DNA of 64,000 nucleotides from Jeongeupia naejangsanensis (GTDB lineage: Bacteria > Pseudomonadota > Gammaproteobacteria > Burkholderiales > Chitinibacteraceae), in NCBI RefSeq assembly GCF_016865585.1, contig NZ_JAESND010000002.1:248001-312000 (forward strand), written 5' to 3'. Numbering within the stretch: position 1 is the first letter of the stretch; every line of letters starts with the position of its first letter. The notes beneath the pieces were generated by a model. The model was not told the origin of the DNA. It did not search any database and was given only the letters and a program-made list of their open reading frames with translations. Positions 1 to 8,552 of the stretch are shown piece after piece. The position numbers were made by a program, and so were the translations under genes.

Positions 1-1610
1 CGCGCGAGCGCGGCCATATCCTCGAAGGCCTTGCGGTGGCCTTGTCGAATGTCGACGAGATCATCGCGCTGATCAAGGCTGCGCCGACGCCGGCTGAAGC
101 CAAGATCGGCCTGATGAGCCGGACTTGGCGTTCGTCGCTGGTCGAGGAGATGCTCGCCCGTGCCGATGCCACCGCGTCGCGCCCGGATGGTCTGGATGTC
201 ATCTACGGCCTGGGCGAGGACGGCTATCGCCTGTCCGAAGCGCAGTCGCAGCGCATTCTGGAAATGCAGCTTCAGCGCCTGACCGGTCTGGAGCAGGACA
301 AGATCGTTGCCGAGTACAAGGACATCATGGAGAAGATCCTCGATCTTCTCGACATCCTGGCGCGTCCGGAACGCGTGACGCAGATCATCGCCGACGAAAT
401 GAACGAGGTGAAGACGGCCTTTGGCGACGTTCGCAAGTCCGAGATCATCGCCCACGGTGAAGACCTGTGCCTCGAAGACCTGATCACGCCGCAGGACATG
501 GTCGTCACGCTGACGCATGGCGGTTACATGAAGGCGACGCCGACCGACGAATACCGCGCGCAGAAGCGTGGTGGTCGCGGCAAGCAGGCAGCGGCGACCA
601 AGGAAGACGATTTCATCGACCAGCTTTTCGTTGCCAATACGCACGATTACATCCTGTGCTTCAGCTCGCGCGGTCGGGTCTACTGGCTCAAGGTGTACAC
701 GCTGCCGCAGGGCGGCCGTACCAGCCGTGGCAAGCCGATCGTCAACCTGCTGCCGCTGGAAGAGGGTGAAAAGATCAATGCGGTATTGCCGATCAAGGAG
801 TTCAGCGAAGACAAGTATGTCTTCATGGCGACCGCTGACGGCACGGTGAAGAAGACCCCGCTGACCGATTTCTCCCGCCCGCGTACCGCCGGGATCATCG
901 CGATCAATCTGGATGAAGGCAATTACCTGATCGGCGTGGCGCTGACGCGTGGTGCCGGTGGACCGGTGCTCGACGATGATGCTGCGCTGGACGACGACGT
1001 CGTGATCGACGACGAAAGCGCGGACGAAGACCAGATCGTTGAAGGCGATCAGGTCATGCTGTTCTCCGATGCAGGCAAGTCGGTGCGTTTCAGCCACAGC
1101 AAGGTGCGACCGATGGGGCGCAACTCCAGAGGCGTGCGCGGCATGAAGCTGGGCGACGACCAGAAGCTGATTTCGCTGCTGGTTGCGAACTCGGACAGCC
1201 AGATGGTGCTGACCGCCAGCGATGGTGGTTACGGCAAGCGGACCCCGGTGGGTGACTTCCGCCTGACTAGCCGCGGTACCCAGGGCGTGATCGCGATGGA
1301 TCTGACCGAGAAGACGGGCCTCAAGCTGGTGGCGGCAAGTCTGGTCGAAGAATCCGACGATGTGATGCTGATCACGACCGGCGGCGTGCTGATCCGGACC
1401 AAGGTGGCGCAGATCCGTGAAACGGGTCGCGCGGCACAGGGCGTCCGGCTGATCAACCTCGACGAAGGCGAACTGCTGTCGGGACTGGAAATCGTCTGCG
1501 AAGCCGATTCGGACGACGAGAGCGAGGTCGAGGGCGCACAAGTGGCCGACGACGCACCGGATGTGGATACAGCCGCTGGTGGCGGCGAAACGGAGTCTGG
1601 CGATGCCTGA
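1..1610 (+). CDS. gyrA: DNA gyrase subunit A, C-terminal part (5' truncated by window)
   Basis: This is the C-terminal 530 or so residues of GyrA, the breakage-reunion subunit of gyrase. The frame is open from base 3 and the true start lies outside the window. The visible part covers the end of the coiled-coil region (EAQSQRILEMQLQRLTGLE) and then the beta-pinwheel DNA-wrapping domain, with repeated blade motifs such as RGGRGKQ, SRGVRGMKL and SRGTQGVIAMDL. A very acidic insert (about bases 966-1040) separates two blades, and the last 40 residues are also acidic. The next gene starts inside the stop region (8 nt overlap), suggesting translational coupling. ParC is the main alternative, but the GyrA-box-like RGGRGKQ argues for GyrA. 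Confidence 0.95.
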   Translation, partial: RERGHILEGLAVALSNVDEIIALIKAAPTPAEAKIGLMSRTWRSSLVEEMLARADATASRPDGLDVIYGLGEDGYRLSEAQSQRILEMQLQRLTGLEQDKIVAEYKDIMEKILDLLDILARPERVTQIIADEMNEVKTAFGDVRKSEIIAHGEDLCLEDLITPQDMVVTLTHGGYMKATPTDEYRAQKRGGRGKQAAATKEDDFIDQLFVANTHDYILCFSSRGRVYWLKVYTLPQGGRTSRGKPIVNLLPLEEGEKINAVLPIKEFSEDKYVFMATADGTVKKTPLTDFSRPRTAGIIAINLDEGNYLIGVALTRGAGGPVLDDDAALDDDVVIDDESADEDQIVEGDQVMLFSDAGKSVRFSHSKVRPMGRNSRGVRGMKLGDDQKLISLLVANSDSQMVLTASDGGYGKRTPVGDFRLTSRGTQGVIAMDLTEKTGLKLVAASLVEESDDVMLITTGGVLIRTKVAQIRETGRAAQGVRLINLDEGELLSGLEIVCEADSDDESEVEGAQVADDAPDVDTAAGGGETESGDA

Positions 1611-2058
1611 TGCAGCGAGAGCGGTACCGGCCTACTTTGCCGAAGTCATGACGTGGTTCGAGGGCTTGCCGCAATGCAGGACCCTTGGTCTCAGACATGT
1701 CGCTTCGGAAGCAGGCAAGGTGACGCTCGAGCTGCCTTTCCAGGATGCGTTGATCGGCAACCCGGAAACCCGCGTAGTCCACGGCGGCGCAGTGACGACG
1801 CTGATCGACACGGCCAGTGGTACATCGTTGTTCACGCTGCTGCCGGCGCCCGAAGTGATCGCCACGCTCGACCTGCGTATCGATTACCTCCGGCCGGCCA
1901 AGCCGGATGCGTCGATTTTCTGTACCGCCGAATGCTACCGGCTGACCGAACATATCGCGTTTACCCGGGCGACGGCGTTTCAGGACGACATCACCAAGCC
2001 GGTTGCCTATGCCGTTGCAACGTTCGCGCGCGGCACCAGCCACGGCAAGGAGGGCTGA
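1603..2058 (+). CDS. PaaI-like hotdog-fold thioesterase (first of two)
   Basis: A 151-residue protein of the PaaI/YigI acyl-CoA thioesterase type. It shows the hotdog signature around VVHGGAVTTLIDTASG, followed by LDLRIDYLRPAKP. These motifs typify small homotetrameric hotdog enzymes that hydrolyse acyl-CoA or aryl-CoA esters. The substrate cannot be read from sequence. I chose the ATG at 1603, which overlaps the gyrA stop by 8 nt, because an upstream in-frame ATG lies deep in gyrA. The next gene overlaps by a single base (TGATG), so gyrA and the two hotdog genes probably form one transcript. Confidence 0.85.
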   Translation: MPDAARAVPAYFAEVMTWFEGLPQCRTLGLRHVASEAGKVTLELPFQDALIGNPETRVVHGGAVTTLIDTASGTSLFTLLPAPEVIATLDLRIDYLRPAKPDASIFCTAECYRLTEHIAFTRATAFQDDITKPVAYAVATFARGTSHGKEG

Positions 2059-2477
2059 TGTCCCACACCGATATCCGTAACGTGGCCGACCTGAGCGGCC
2101 TGCTGGCGAAAATCCCGTATGCGGGGCTGATCGGCGCCGAAGTACGCGACGACAACGGATCGCCGCTGTTCGTGCTGCCTTTTCGCGAGTCCAATATCGG
2201 CAACACGCTGTTGCCTGCACTGCATGGTGGCGTGATTGGCGGCTTTCTCGAGAACGCGGCTGTGTTGCACCTGATGTGGGCACACGAAGCGTCGGTGCTG
2301 CCGCGGGTCGTCGATTTTTCGCTGGATTACCTGCGCGCGGGTCGGCCACAGGATCTTTATGCCCGCTGCGAAATCGTCCGTCAGGGACGACGGGTGGCCA
2401 ACGTACTGATGAGCGCTTGGCAGGACGACGAGGCCCGTCCGATCGCCACCGCAAGAGCCCACTTCCTGCTGGCCTGA
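2058..2477 (+). CDS. PaaI-like hotdog-fold thioesterase (second of two)
   Basis: A 139-residue hotdog protein paralogous to the gene before it. The same elements appear: [15 protein letters not shown] in the helix and [23 protein letters not shown] in the strands. The start at 2058 overlaps the upstream stop by one base. Adjacent pairs of such genes may form a heteromeric double-hotdog enzyme, but that is inference. The role is unknown beyond probable acyl-CoA thioester hydrolysis. Confidence 0.82.
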   Translation: MSHTDIRNVADLSGLLAKIPYAGLIGAEVRDDNGSPLFVLPFRESNIGNTLLPALHGGVIGGFLENAAVLHLMWAHEASVLPRVVDFSLDYLRAGRPQDLYARCEIVRQGRRVANVLMSAWQDDEARPIATARAHFLLA

Positions 2478-2535
2478 GCCCGGGAACGATGAATTCACCG
2501 GCCTGTACGAGCCGGCCTTACCGAGAGAGCGAAGC

Positions 2536-3633
2536 ATGAGCCCAGTGTTCAATTTCAGTGCCGGCCCTGCGGTGCTGCCGCGTGATGTGCTGCTGACCGT
2601 TCAGGAAGAACTGGTCGACTGGCACGGCAGCGGCATGTGCGTGATGGAGATGAGCCACCGCGGTCGCGAGTTCACCCAGATCATTCACGAAGCCGAAGCC
2701 GATCTGCGCAAGCTGCTGAACATCCCGTCGAATTACCGGGTGCTGTTCATGCAGGGCGGCGCGCATTTCCAGTTCTCGATGCTGCCGCTGAACCTGTCGC
2801 GCGAAGGCGATACGGTCGACTACGTGAATACCGGCCACTGGTCGAAGATCGCGATCAAGGAAGCGCGCCGCTTTGCCAATGTCCATATCGCGGCATCGGG
2901 CGAGGACAGTCATTTCAGCAGCATTCCGGCCGAAGCCGGCTGGCAGCGCAGCGCCAATGCTGCTTACCTGCATTACTGCTCGAACGAAACGATCGGCGGC
3001 GTCGAGTTCCCGTTCATTCCGCAGTCGGCCTTCGGTGGGAACGAGGTTCCGCTGATCTGCGACATGTCGTCGAACATCCTGTCGCGTCCGGTCGACGTGT
3101 CGAAGTTCGGCCTGATCTACGCCGGTGCACAGAAGAACATCGGCCCGTCGGGCCTGACGCTGGTGATCGTGCGTGAAGACCTGCTCGGTCACGCGCGGCC
3201 GTCGACGCCGACGATGCTCGACTACAGCGTGCACGCCGATGCCGAGTCGCTCTACAACACTCCGCCGACTTTCGGCATCTACGTCGCGGGTCTGGTCTTC
3301 AAGTGGTTGCTGGAGCAGGGCGGTCTGGCAGCGGTCGAACAGATCAATATCGAAAAAGCTGCACTCCTGTACGAAGCGATCGATGCGTCGAACGGTTTCT
3401 ACACCTGCCCGGTCGAAAAACCGTTCCGCTCGCGCATGAACGTGCCGTTCATGCTGCATGACGACGCGCTCGACGATGCCTTCCTTGGCGATGCCAAGGC
3501 CGCCGGACTGTTGCAGCTCAAGGGGCACCGTTCGGTCGGTGGCATGCGTGCGTCGATCTACAACGCGATGCCGCTCGAGGGTGTGCAGGTACTGACCTCC
3601 TTCATGCGCGAGTTCGCGCGGACTCATGGGTAA
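2536..3633 (+). CDS. serC: Phosphoserine aminotransferase
   Basis: SerC, 365 residues and full length, converts 3-phosphohydroxypyruvate to phosphoserine with glutamate as amino donor, in serine and pyridoxal synthesis. The N-terminus ([11 protein letters not shown]) and MEMSHRG are diagnostic. The PLP-binding lysine lies in [12 protein letters not shown]. The C-terminal motif [10 protein letters not shown] is conserved. A purine-rich GAGAGCGAAGC precedes the ATG. It heads a tight run with a small membrane protein and pheA, a common betaproteobacterial order (serC-pheA-hisC). Confidence 0.97.
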   Translation: MSPVFNFSAGPAVLPRDVLLTVQEELVDWHGSGMCVMEMSHRGREFTQIIHEAEADLRKLLNIPSNYRVLFMQGGAHFQFSMLPLNLSREGDTVDYVNTGHWSKIAIKEARRFANVHIAASGEDSHFSSIPAEAGWQRSANAAYLHYCSNETIGGVEFPFIPQSAFGGNEVPLICDMSSNILSRPVDVSKFGLIYAGAQKNIGPSGLTLVIVREDLLGHARPSTPTMLDYSVHADAESLYNTPPTFGIYVAGLVFKWLLEQGGLAAVEQINIEKAALLYEAIDASNGFYTCPVEKPFRSRMNVPFMLHDDALDDAFLGDAKAAGLLQLKGHRSVGGMRASIYNAMPLEGVQVLTSFMREFARTHG

Positions 3634-3844
3634 GCGCATGGCATCCGGACAAGGATCGGGCGGCAACGTACTGGCCGCGCTGGCAAGCTTCTTCGTACCC
3701 GGCCTCGGGCAACTGCTGCAGGGGCGGCCGCTGATCGCACTGCTGATGTTCGTGCTTGCCGGTGCGCTGTGGGTCATTCTCATGGGCTGGATCATTCACT
3801 TGTGGTCGATCATCGATGCGGCCCGTTTCGAACCGGGTAAATAG
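3626..3844 (+). CDS. Small conserved membrane protein between serC and pheA
   Basis: A 72-residue protein with a Gly/Ser N-terminus and two hydrophobic segments (about residues 15-30 and 38-58) joined by a short LQGRP turn. The [12 protein letters not shown] stretch resembles the PGLGQ turn of TM2/DUF5683-like small membrane proteins. The function is unknown. The start at 3626 overlaps the serC stop by 8 nt; an alternative ATG lies at 3638. It ends 3 nt before pheA, so it is almost certainly co-translated with both neighbours. Confidence 0.75.
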   Translation: MGKRMASGQGSGGNVLAALASFFVPGLGQLLQGRPLIALLMFVLAGALWVILMGWIIHLWSIIDAARFEPGK

Positions 3845-3847
3845 AAG

Positions 3848-4927
3848 ATGGCCGATCAAGAACAACAACTGAAAGCACACCGCGACGCGATCGATTCGAT
3901 CGATGCGCAGGTGCTCGAACTGCTGAATCAGCGTGCACAGCACGCCCACACGATCGGCGAGATCAAGGGCGGCGGCATCGTCTACCGGCCGGAACGCGAG
4001 GCGCAGGTGCTGACGCGCATCCGCGAACTCAACCGCGGGCCGCTGCCGGACGAAACCGTTGCACGGCTGTTCCGCGAGATCATGTCGGCGTGTCTGGCGC
4101 TCGAACGACCGTTGACGATCGCGTTTCTCGGCCCGGAAGGGACGTTCAGCCAGGCTGCGGCGATCAAGCATTTCGGCCACGCTGCGGCGACGCAGGCCTG
4201 TGCGTCGATCGACGATGCGTTCCGCGCCGTCGAAGCCCGCGCAGCAGACTATGTCGTTGCGCCGGTCGAGAACTCGACCGAAGGCGCAGTCGGCCGCACG
4301 CTGGACCTGATGGTGAGTTCGCCGCTGAAAATCTGCGGCGAGGTCGTACTGCGGATTCACCATCACCTGCTGCGGGCGAGTCCGACCAAGGACGGCATCA
4401 AGCGCGTCTATTCGCACGCACAGAGCCTGGCGCAGTGTCACGAGTGGCTGAACCGCAACCTGCCGGCCGAAGTCGAGCGCATTTCGGTGGCGAGCAATGC
4501 CGAAGCGGCGCGTCTGGCCAGCCTCGACCCGAGCGCGGCGGCGATTGCCGGCGATGCGGCCGCCGAGAAGTTCCAGCTGGTGAAGCTGGCCGAGAACATC
4601 GAGGACGAACCGAACAACACCACGCGCTTCCTCGTCCTCGGTTATCAGGACGTGAGCAAGAGCGGCCGGGACAAGACCTCGCTGGTGATTTCCGCGCCGA
4701 ACAAGCCCGGCGCGCTGCATGCGCTGGTCGAGCCGCTAGCGCGCCACGGCGTGTCGATGACCAAGTTCGAGTCGCGGCCGAGCCGCACCGGTTTGTGGGA
4801 GTACCTGTTCTTCGTCGACGTGGAAAGCCACGTCAGCGATCCGAACCTGATTGCCGCACTCGACGAACTGCGTTCGACATCGGCCTTCGTCAAGGTGCTG
4901 GGTACGTATCCGCTGGCGGTGCTTTGA
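3848..4927 (+). CDS. pheA: Bifunctional chorismate mutase / prephenate dehydratase
   Basis: The P-protein (359 residues) turns chorismate into prephenate and then phenylpyruvate for phenylalanine synthesis. Residues 1-90 are an AroQ chorismate mutase helix bundle (HRDAIDSIDAQVLELLNQRA). About 93-270 is the dehydratase domain, starting FLGPEGTFSQAA and containing NNTTRFLVLG. About 275-355 is an ACT domain with NKPGALHALVEPLA and the ESRPSR motif, which mediates phenylalanine feedback inhibition in the family. A hairpin terminator follows the stop. Confidence 0.96.
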   Translation: MADQEQQLKAHRDAIDSIDAQVLELLNQRAQHAHTIGEIKGGGIVYRPEREAQVLTRIRELNRGPLPDETVARLFREIMSACLALERPLTIAFLGPEGTFSQAAAIKHFGHAAATQACASIDDAFRAVEARAADYVVAPVENSTEGAVGRTLDLMVSSPLKICGEVVLRIHHHLLRASPTKDGIKRVYSHAQSLAQCHEWLNRNLPAEVERISVASNAEAARLASLDPSAAAIAGDAAAEKFQLVKLAENIEDEPNNTTRFLVLGYQDVSKSGRDKTSLVISAPNKPGALHALVEPLARHGVSMTKFESRPSRTGLWEYLFFVDVESHVSDPNLIAALDELRSTSAFVKVLGTYPLAVL

Positions 4928-4949
4928 GCGTCGCGGTTTGCCATCCGAC

Positions 4950-4980
4950 AGGCCCGGCTATTGCCGGGCTTGTTTCATTC
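4950..4980 (+). terminator. Rho-independent terminator after pheA
   Basis: A perfect 7-bp GC stem (4952-4958 with 4963-4969) closes a TATT loop and is followed by a T-rich tail (TTGTTTCATT). It separates the serC-pheA unit from the LOG gene. Confidence 0.7.
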
Positions 4981-4999
4981 TGATTGGGAGAAAGGAACG

Positions 5000-5587
5000 A
5001 TGAAATCGTTCGTGGTGTTTTGTGGCTCGCGTCACGGTGTCCGTCCCGAATACGCTGAGGCGGCCAAGGCGCTCGGGCGTCAGCTGGCCGAACGGCAGAT
5101 TGCGCTCGTTTATGGTGGCGGCAATGTCGGGCTGATGGGGGATGTTGCGCACGCCTGCCTGGATGCGGGCGGTCGCGTTGTCGGCGTGATTCCAGAGTTC
5201 ATGGTCGAGCGCGAGCTGGCGCTGTCCGCGTGTTCTGAGCTGCTGGTCGTCGATTCCATGCATACGCGCAAGGCGAAAATGGCCGAGCTGGCCGATGGTT
5301 TCATCGCAATGCCCGGCGGCTTCGGCACGTTCGACGAGCTGTTCGAAATCCTGACCTGGGCGCAGATCGGCCTGCACGGCAAACCGGTCGGCCTGCTCAA
5401 CACTGAGGGTTACTTCGACCTGCTGCTCGGCTTCATCCGGCAGACCGTGACGGAGGGGTTTGTCCGCGAAGCCGAGGTCGAACGCATTGCCGTTGCCAGC
5501 GCCCCGGCCGCACTGCTGGACACGCTGGTCGCCACGCCGGTGCTGCCGGCGCGCTGGGCCAAGGCGGATCTGCTGACGAAGAGCTGA
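5000..5587 (+). CDS. LOG-family nucleoside 5'-monophosphate phosphoribohydrolase
   Basis: A 195-residue Rossmann-fold protein of the LOG (Lonely Guy) family, which cleaves the N-glycosidic bond of nucleoside monophosphates (cytokinin ribotides in plants, purine NMPs in many bacteria). The catalytic signature PGGFGTFDELFE and the phosphate-binding GGGNVGLMG are both present. The start at 5000 has a good Shine-Dalgarno sequence (GAAAGGAA); the upstream extension of the frame lies within the pheA terminator. Confidence 0.9.
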   Translation: MKSFVVFCGSRHGVRPEYAEAAKALGRQLAERQIALVYGGGNVGLMGDVAHACLDAGGRVVGVIPEFMVERELALSACSELLVVDSMHTRKAKMAELADGFIAMPGGFGTFDELFEILTWAQIGLHGKPVGLLNTEGYFDLLLGFIRQTVTEGFVREAEVERIAVASAPAALLDTLVATPVLPARWAKADLLTKS

Positions 5588-5653
5588 TACCGTAACCACC
5601 ATCAGCCACCATCGGTGGCACAAAACGACACACCAGAACACAGGGGAGACCGC

Positions 5654-6751
5654 ATGCTCGCAACACTCGCGCCGGACTACATCCGCGCCATCGCGCCTTA
5701 TCAGCCGGGCAAGCCGATCAGCGAGCTTGCGCGGGAAATGGGGCTGGACCCGGCGACCATCGTCAAACTGGCGTCGAATGAAAATCCGCTCGGCATCGGG
5801 CCGAAGGCGAGGGCGGCGATCGAGCGCGAGCTTGGCGAACTGGCACGCTATCCGGATGGCAACGGCTTCGAGCTGAAGGCGAAGATTGCCCGGAAGTTCG
5901 GCGTCGGCGAAAGCCAGATCGTGCTCGGCAACGGTTCGAACGATGTGCTCGATCTGATCGCACGCACCTTCCTGACGCCGACCACCTCGTCGGTGTATTC
6001 ACAGTATGCGTTCGCGGTTTATCCGCTGGCGGTGCAGGCAATGGGGGCCGAGGGGATTACGGTGCGGGCCGTCGACTACGGTCACGATCTCGACGCGATG
6101 CGCGCGGCCATCCGGCCGGACACCCGGATCGTCTGGATTGCCAATCCGAACAATCCGACGGGAACCCTCGCGCGCCCCGGCGATCTGATCGAATTCCTCG
6201 AGCTGTGTCCGGACAATGTGCTGGTGGTGCTCGACGAGGCGTACACCGAATACCTGCCGCGCGAAAAGCGCTCCGATTCGATCGCCTGGCTGCGGCAGTT
6301 TCCGAACCTGATCATCGTGCGGACGTTCTCGAAGGCCTATGGTCTTGCCGGCCTGCGCGTCGGCATGGCGCTGGCGTCGCCGGAAGTGGCCGATCTGCTC
6401 AACCGGTTGCGCCAGCCGTTCAACGTCAACAGCCTCGCGCAGGCGGCCGCTTGCGCGGCGCTCGACGACGACGCCTTCCTTGCCGAATCGGTCCGCGTCA
6501 ACCAGGCCGGGATGGTGCAGCTGACCGCGGCATTCCAGCGGCTCGGGCTGTCGTTCATCCAGAGCTACTGCAATTTCGTCACCTTCCATTGCGGTGATGC
6601 CGAACTGCTGAACCGCTTCATGCTCGAGCGCGGCGTGATCGTCCGTCCGCTGGCCGGATACGGGCTGCCGAACAGCCTGCGCGTATCGATCGGCCTGCCC
6701 GAGGAAAATGCCCGCTTCATCGCCGTGCTCGACGAAGCCATGGACGACTGA
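5654..6751 (+). CDS. hisC: Histidinol-phosphate aminotransferase
   Basis: A 365-residue class I/II PLP aminotransferase of the HisC type, which makes histidinol phosphate from imidazole acetol phosphate. SNENPLG near the N-terminus, NPNNPTG in the middle and the PLP lysine in FSKAYGLAGLRVG are all present. The start at 5654 follows a GGGGAGA ribosome-binding site. It stands apart from other his genes in this window, so a HisC2-like enzyme acting on aromatic amino acids is possible, especially next to pheA. Confidence 0.92.
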   Translation: MLATLAPDYIRAIAPYQPGKPISELAREMGLDPATIVKLASNENPLGIGPKARAAIERELGELARYPDGNGFELKAKIARKFGVGESQIVLGNGSNDVLDLIARTFLTPTTSSVYSQYAFAVYPLAVQAMGAEGITVRAVDYGHDLDAMRAAIRPDTRIVWIANPNNPTGTLARPGDLIEFLELCPDNVLVVLDEAYTEYLPREKRSDSIAWLRQFPNLIIVRTFSKAYGLAGLRVGMALASPEVADLLNRLRQPFNVNSLAQAAACAALDDDAFLAESVRVNQAGMVQLTAAFQRLGLSFIQSYCNFVTFHCGDAELLNRFMLERGVIVRPLAGYGLPNSLRVSIGLPEENARFIAVLDEAMDD

Positions 6752-6874
6752 TTGGCCGCTGCGTTGCGTCGGCGGGCCTGAAATCGGCTCGCTTCCGGCA
6801 GCGGGCGGTACTAAGTTTTCTCTATCCCATCAACCGGAATCCGCCTGCGTGCGGCTTGAATCAAGGAGCATATA

Positions 6875-7951
6875 TTGTCGCTGAACACGATACCTCGCTG
6901 GACCTGGGCGCTGCCCGTCATTGCCTGGGGCGCGATGTTTGCGTCGCCGTTTGCCGGTGAGGCGACGCTGTTCCTGCTGCTGGTCGGGATGGCGCTGGCC
7001 GGCACCGTCTTTGCCGCAGTCCACCATGCCGAAGTCATTGCACACCGGGTCGGCGAACCGTTCGGCACGCTGGTGCTGGCGCTGGCGGTCACGGTGATCG
7101 AAGTCGCGCTGATCATCTCGGTCATGCTGCCGGGGGGCGAGGCCAAGGCAGCGCTGGCGCGGGATACGGTGTTCGCGGCGATCATGATCGTCTGCAACGG
7201 GATCGTCGGCCTGTGCCTGCTGCTCGGCGGTTTGCGGCACCGGGAGCAGGACTTCCAGCTGCGCGGTGCCAGCACGGCGATGACGGTGCTCGCGTCGCTG
7301 TCGGTATTGACGCTGATCCTGCCAAGCTACGCGCAGTCGATACCGGGGCCGTTCCTCGGATCGACCCAACTGGCGTTTATCGGCGTCGTTTCACTCCTGC
7401 TCTACGGGACATTCGTGTTCGTGCAGACGATTCGTCACCGCGACTACTTCCTTGCCGAAGGCTCGAGCGCCGATGCACACGCGGCGCCCCCGAGCTTGCG
7501 GGTAACCTGGATCAGTGTCGGTCTGCTGCTGCTGTGCCTCGTCGCCGTCGTCGGTCTGGCCAAACTGCTGTCACCGGCAGTCGAGCGCGCCGTGGCGGGC
7601 TTCGGCGCACCCGAAGCCGTGGTCGGGATCGTCATCGCCGGTCTGGTGCTGCTGCCCGAGGGCATTGCCGCTGCACGTGCTGCACGTGCCGACCGGCTGC
7701 AGACGAGTTTGAATCTGGCGCTTGGCTCCGCGCTGGCGACGATCGGTCTGACGATTCCCACCGTCGCGATCATCTTCGTCTTCACCGGCAAGCCGCTGCT
7801 GCTGGGACTGCCGATGAAGGAAACCGTGCTGCTCGCGCTGACGCTGCTGGTCGGCTCGATGAGTCTGGCGACCGGGCGAACGACGGTGCTGCAGGGCATC
7901 GTGCATCTGGTGATCTTCGCGTCGTTCTTCTTCTTCGCTGTCGTACCGTAA
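6875..7951 (+). CDS. chaA: Ca2+/H+ antiporter, ChaA/CaCA type (TTG start)
   Basis: A 358-residue inner-membrane cation/proton antiporter with about ten hydrophobic segments in two halves. The family's acidic alpha-repeat motifs are seen as ALAVTVIEVALI in the first half and GLVLLPEGIAAARAA in the second. The best start is the TTG at 6875, preceded at 6 nt by AAGGAG; there is no in-frame ATG nearby. It likely exports Ca2+ or Na+/K+ in exchange for protons, as ChaA does. Confidence 0.88.
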   Translation: MSLNTIPRWTWALPVIAWGAMFASPFAGEATLFLLLVGMALAGTVFAAVHHAEVIAHRVGEPFGTLVLALAVTVIEVALIISVMLPGGEAKAALARDTVFAAIMIVCNGIVGLCLLLGGLRHREQDFQLRGASTAMTVLASLSVLTLILPSYAQSIPGPFLGSTQLAFIGVVSLLLYGTFVFVQTIRHRDYFLAEGSSADAHAAPPSLRVTWISVGLLLLCLVAVVGLAKLLSPAVERAVAGFGAPEAVVGIVIAGLVLLPEGIAAARAARADRLQTSLNLALGSALATIGLTIPTVAIIFVFTGKPLLLGLPMKETVLLALTLLVGSMSLATGRTTVLQGIVHLVIFASFFFFAVVP

Positions 7952-8000
7952 AGACCGGGCTACGCCGGCTGCGATCAAGCCGCCGGCGAAAGCAGGCAAG

Positions 8001-8030
8001 AAAAAAGCGCCCGTCACAGGGCGCTTTTTT
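8001..8030. terminator. Bidirectional terminator between chaA and mscL
   Basis: A run of A, the GCGCCC stem, a short GTCACA loop, GGGCGC and a run of T form a symmetric hairpin that can stop transcription from both converging genes. Confidence 0.85.
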
Positions 8031-8045
8031 CTTTGGTGCTGATGC

Positions 8046-8465
8046 TTACTTCTTCAGCAGGTCGCGGATTTCGCGCAGCAGCTGTACGTCTTCCGGCGGG
8101 GAGGCCGGTGCAGCCGCCGGCTCTTCGCGCTTGAGCTTGTTCATGGCCTTGACGACCAGGAAGATCGCAAACGCCACGATGATGAAGCTGATCATGGTGT
8201 TGATGAAGACGCCGAAGTTCAGGGTGACCGCACCGGCTTTCTGCGCCGCATCGAGCGAGGCGTAGGGGCCCGGGATCTTGCCTTCCGACAGCGTCAGGAA
8301 CAGGTTGGCGAAATCGACCTTGCCGATCAGGAAGCCGAGCGGCGGCATGATGACGTCCTTGACCAGCGAGTCGACGATCTTGCCGAACGCCGCGCCGATG
8401 ACGACACCGACCGCGAGGTCGATGACGTTGCCGCGCATGGCGAATTCCTTGAATTCCTTGAACAT
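8046..8465 (-). CDS. mscL: Large-conductance mechanosensitive channel
   Basis: MscL, 139 residues, is an inner-membrane pentameric channel that opens under hypo-osmotic shock. The conserved N-terminus [27 protein letters not shown] (S1 helix and TM1) is clear, as are TM2 (residues about 75-100) and the cytoplasmic C-terminal helix ([11 protein letters not shown]). The ATG at 8465 has GGAGATAT upstream; longer starts would add an unrelated N-terminus. Confidence 0.97.
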   Translation of the reverse strand: MFKEFKEFAMRGNVIDLAVGVVIGAAFGKIVDSLVKDVIMPPLGFLIGKVDFANLFLTLSEGKIPGPYASLDAAQKAGAVTLNFGVFINTMISFIIVAFAIFLVVKAMNKLKREEPAAAPASPPEDVQLLREIRDLLKK

Positions 8466-8552
8466 TGTTATATCTCCATGATGGTTTGCAAAGCCTGACG
8501 GGCAGAAAGCCGGCCGCATTTTTGTAAGCCTAGTCAGGCAGCCCAAATACTG

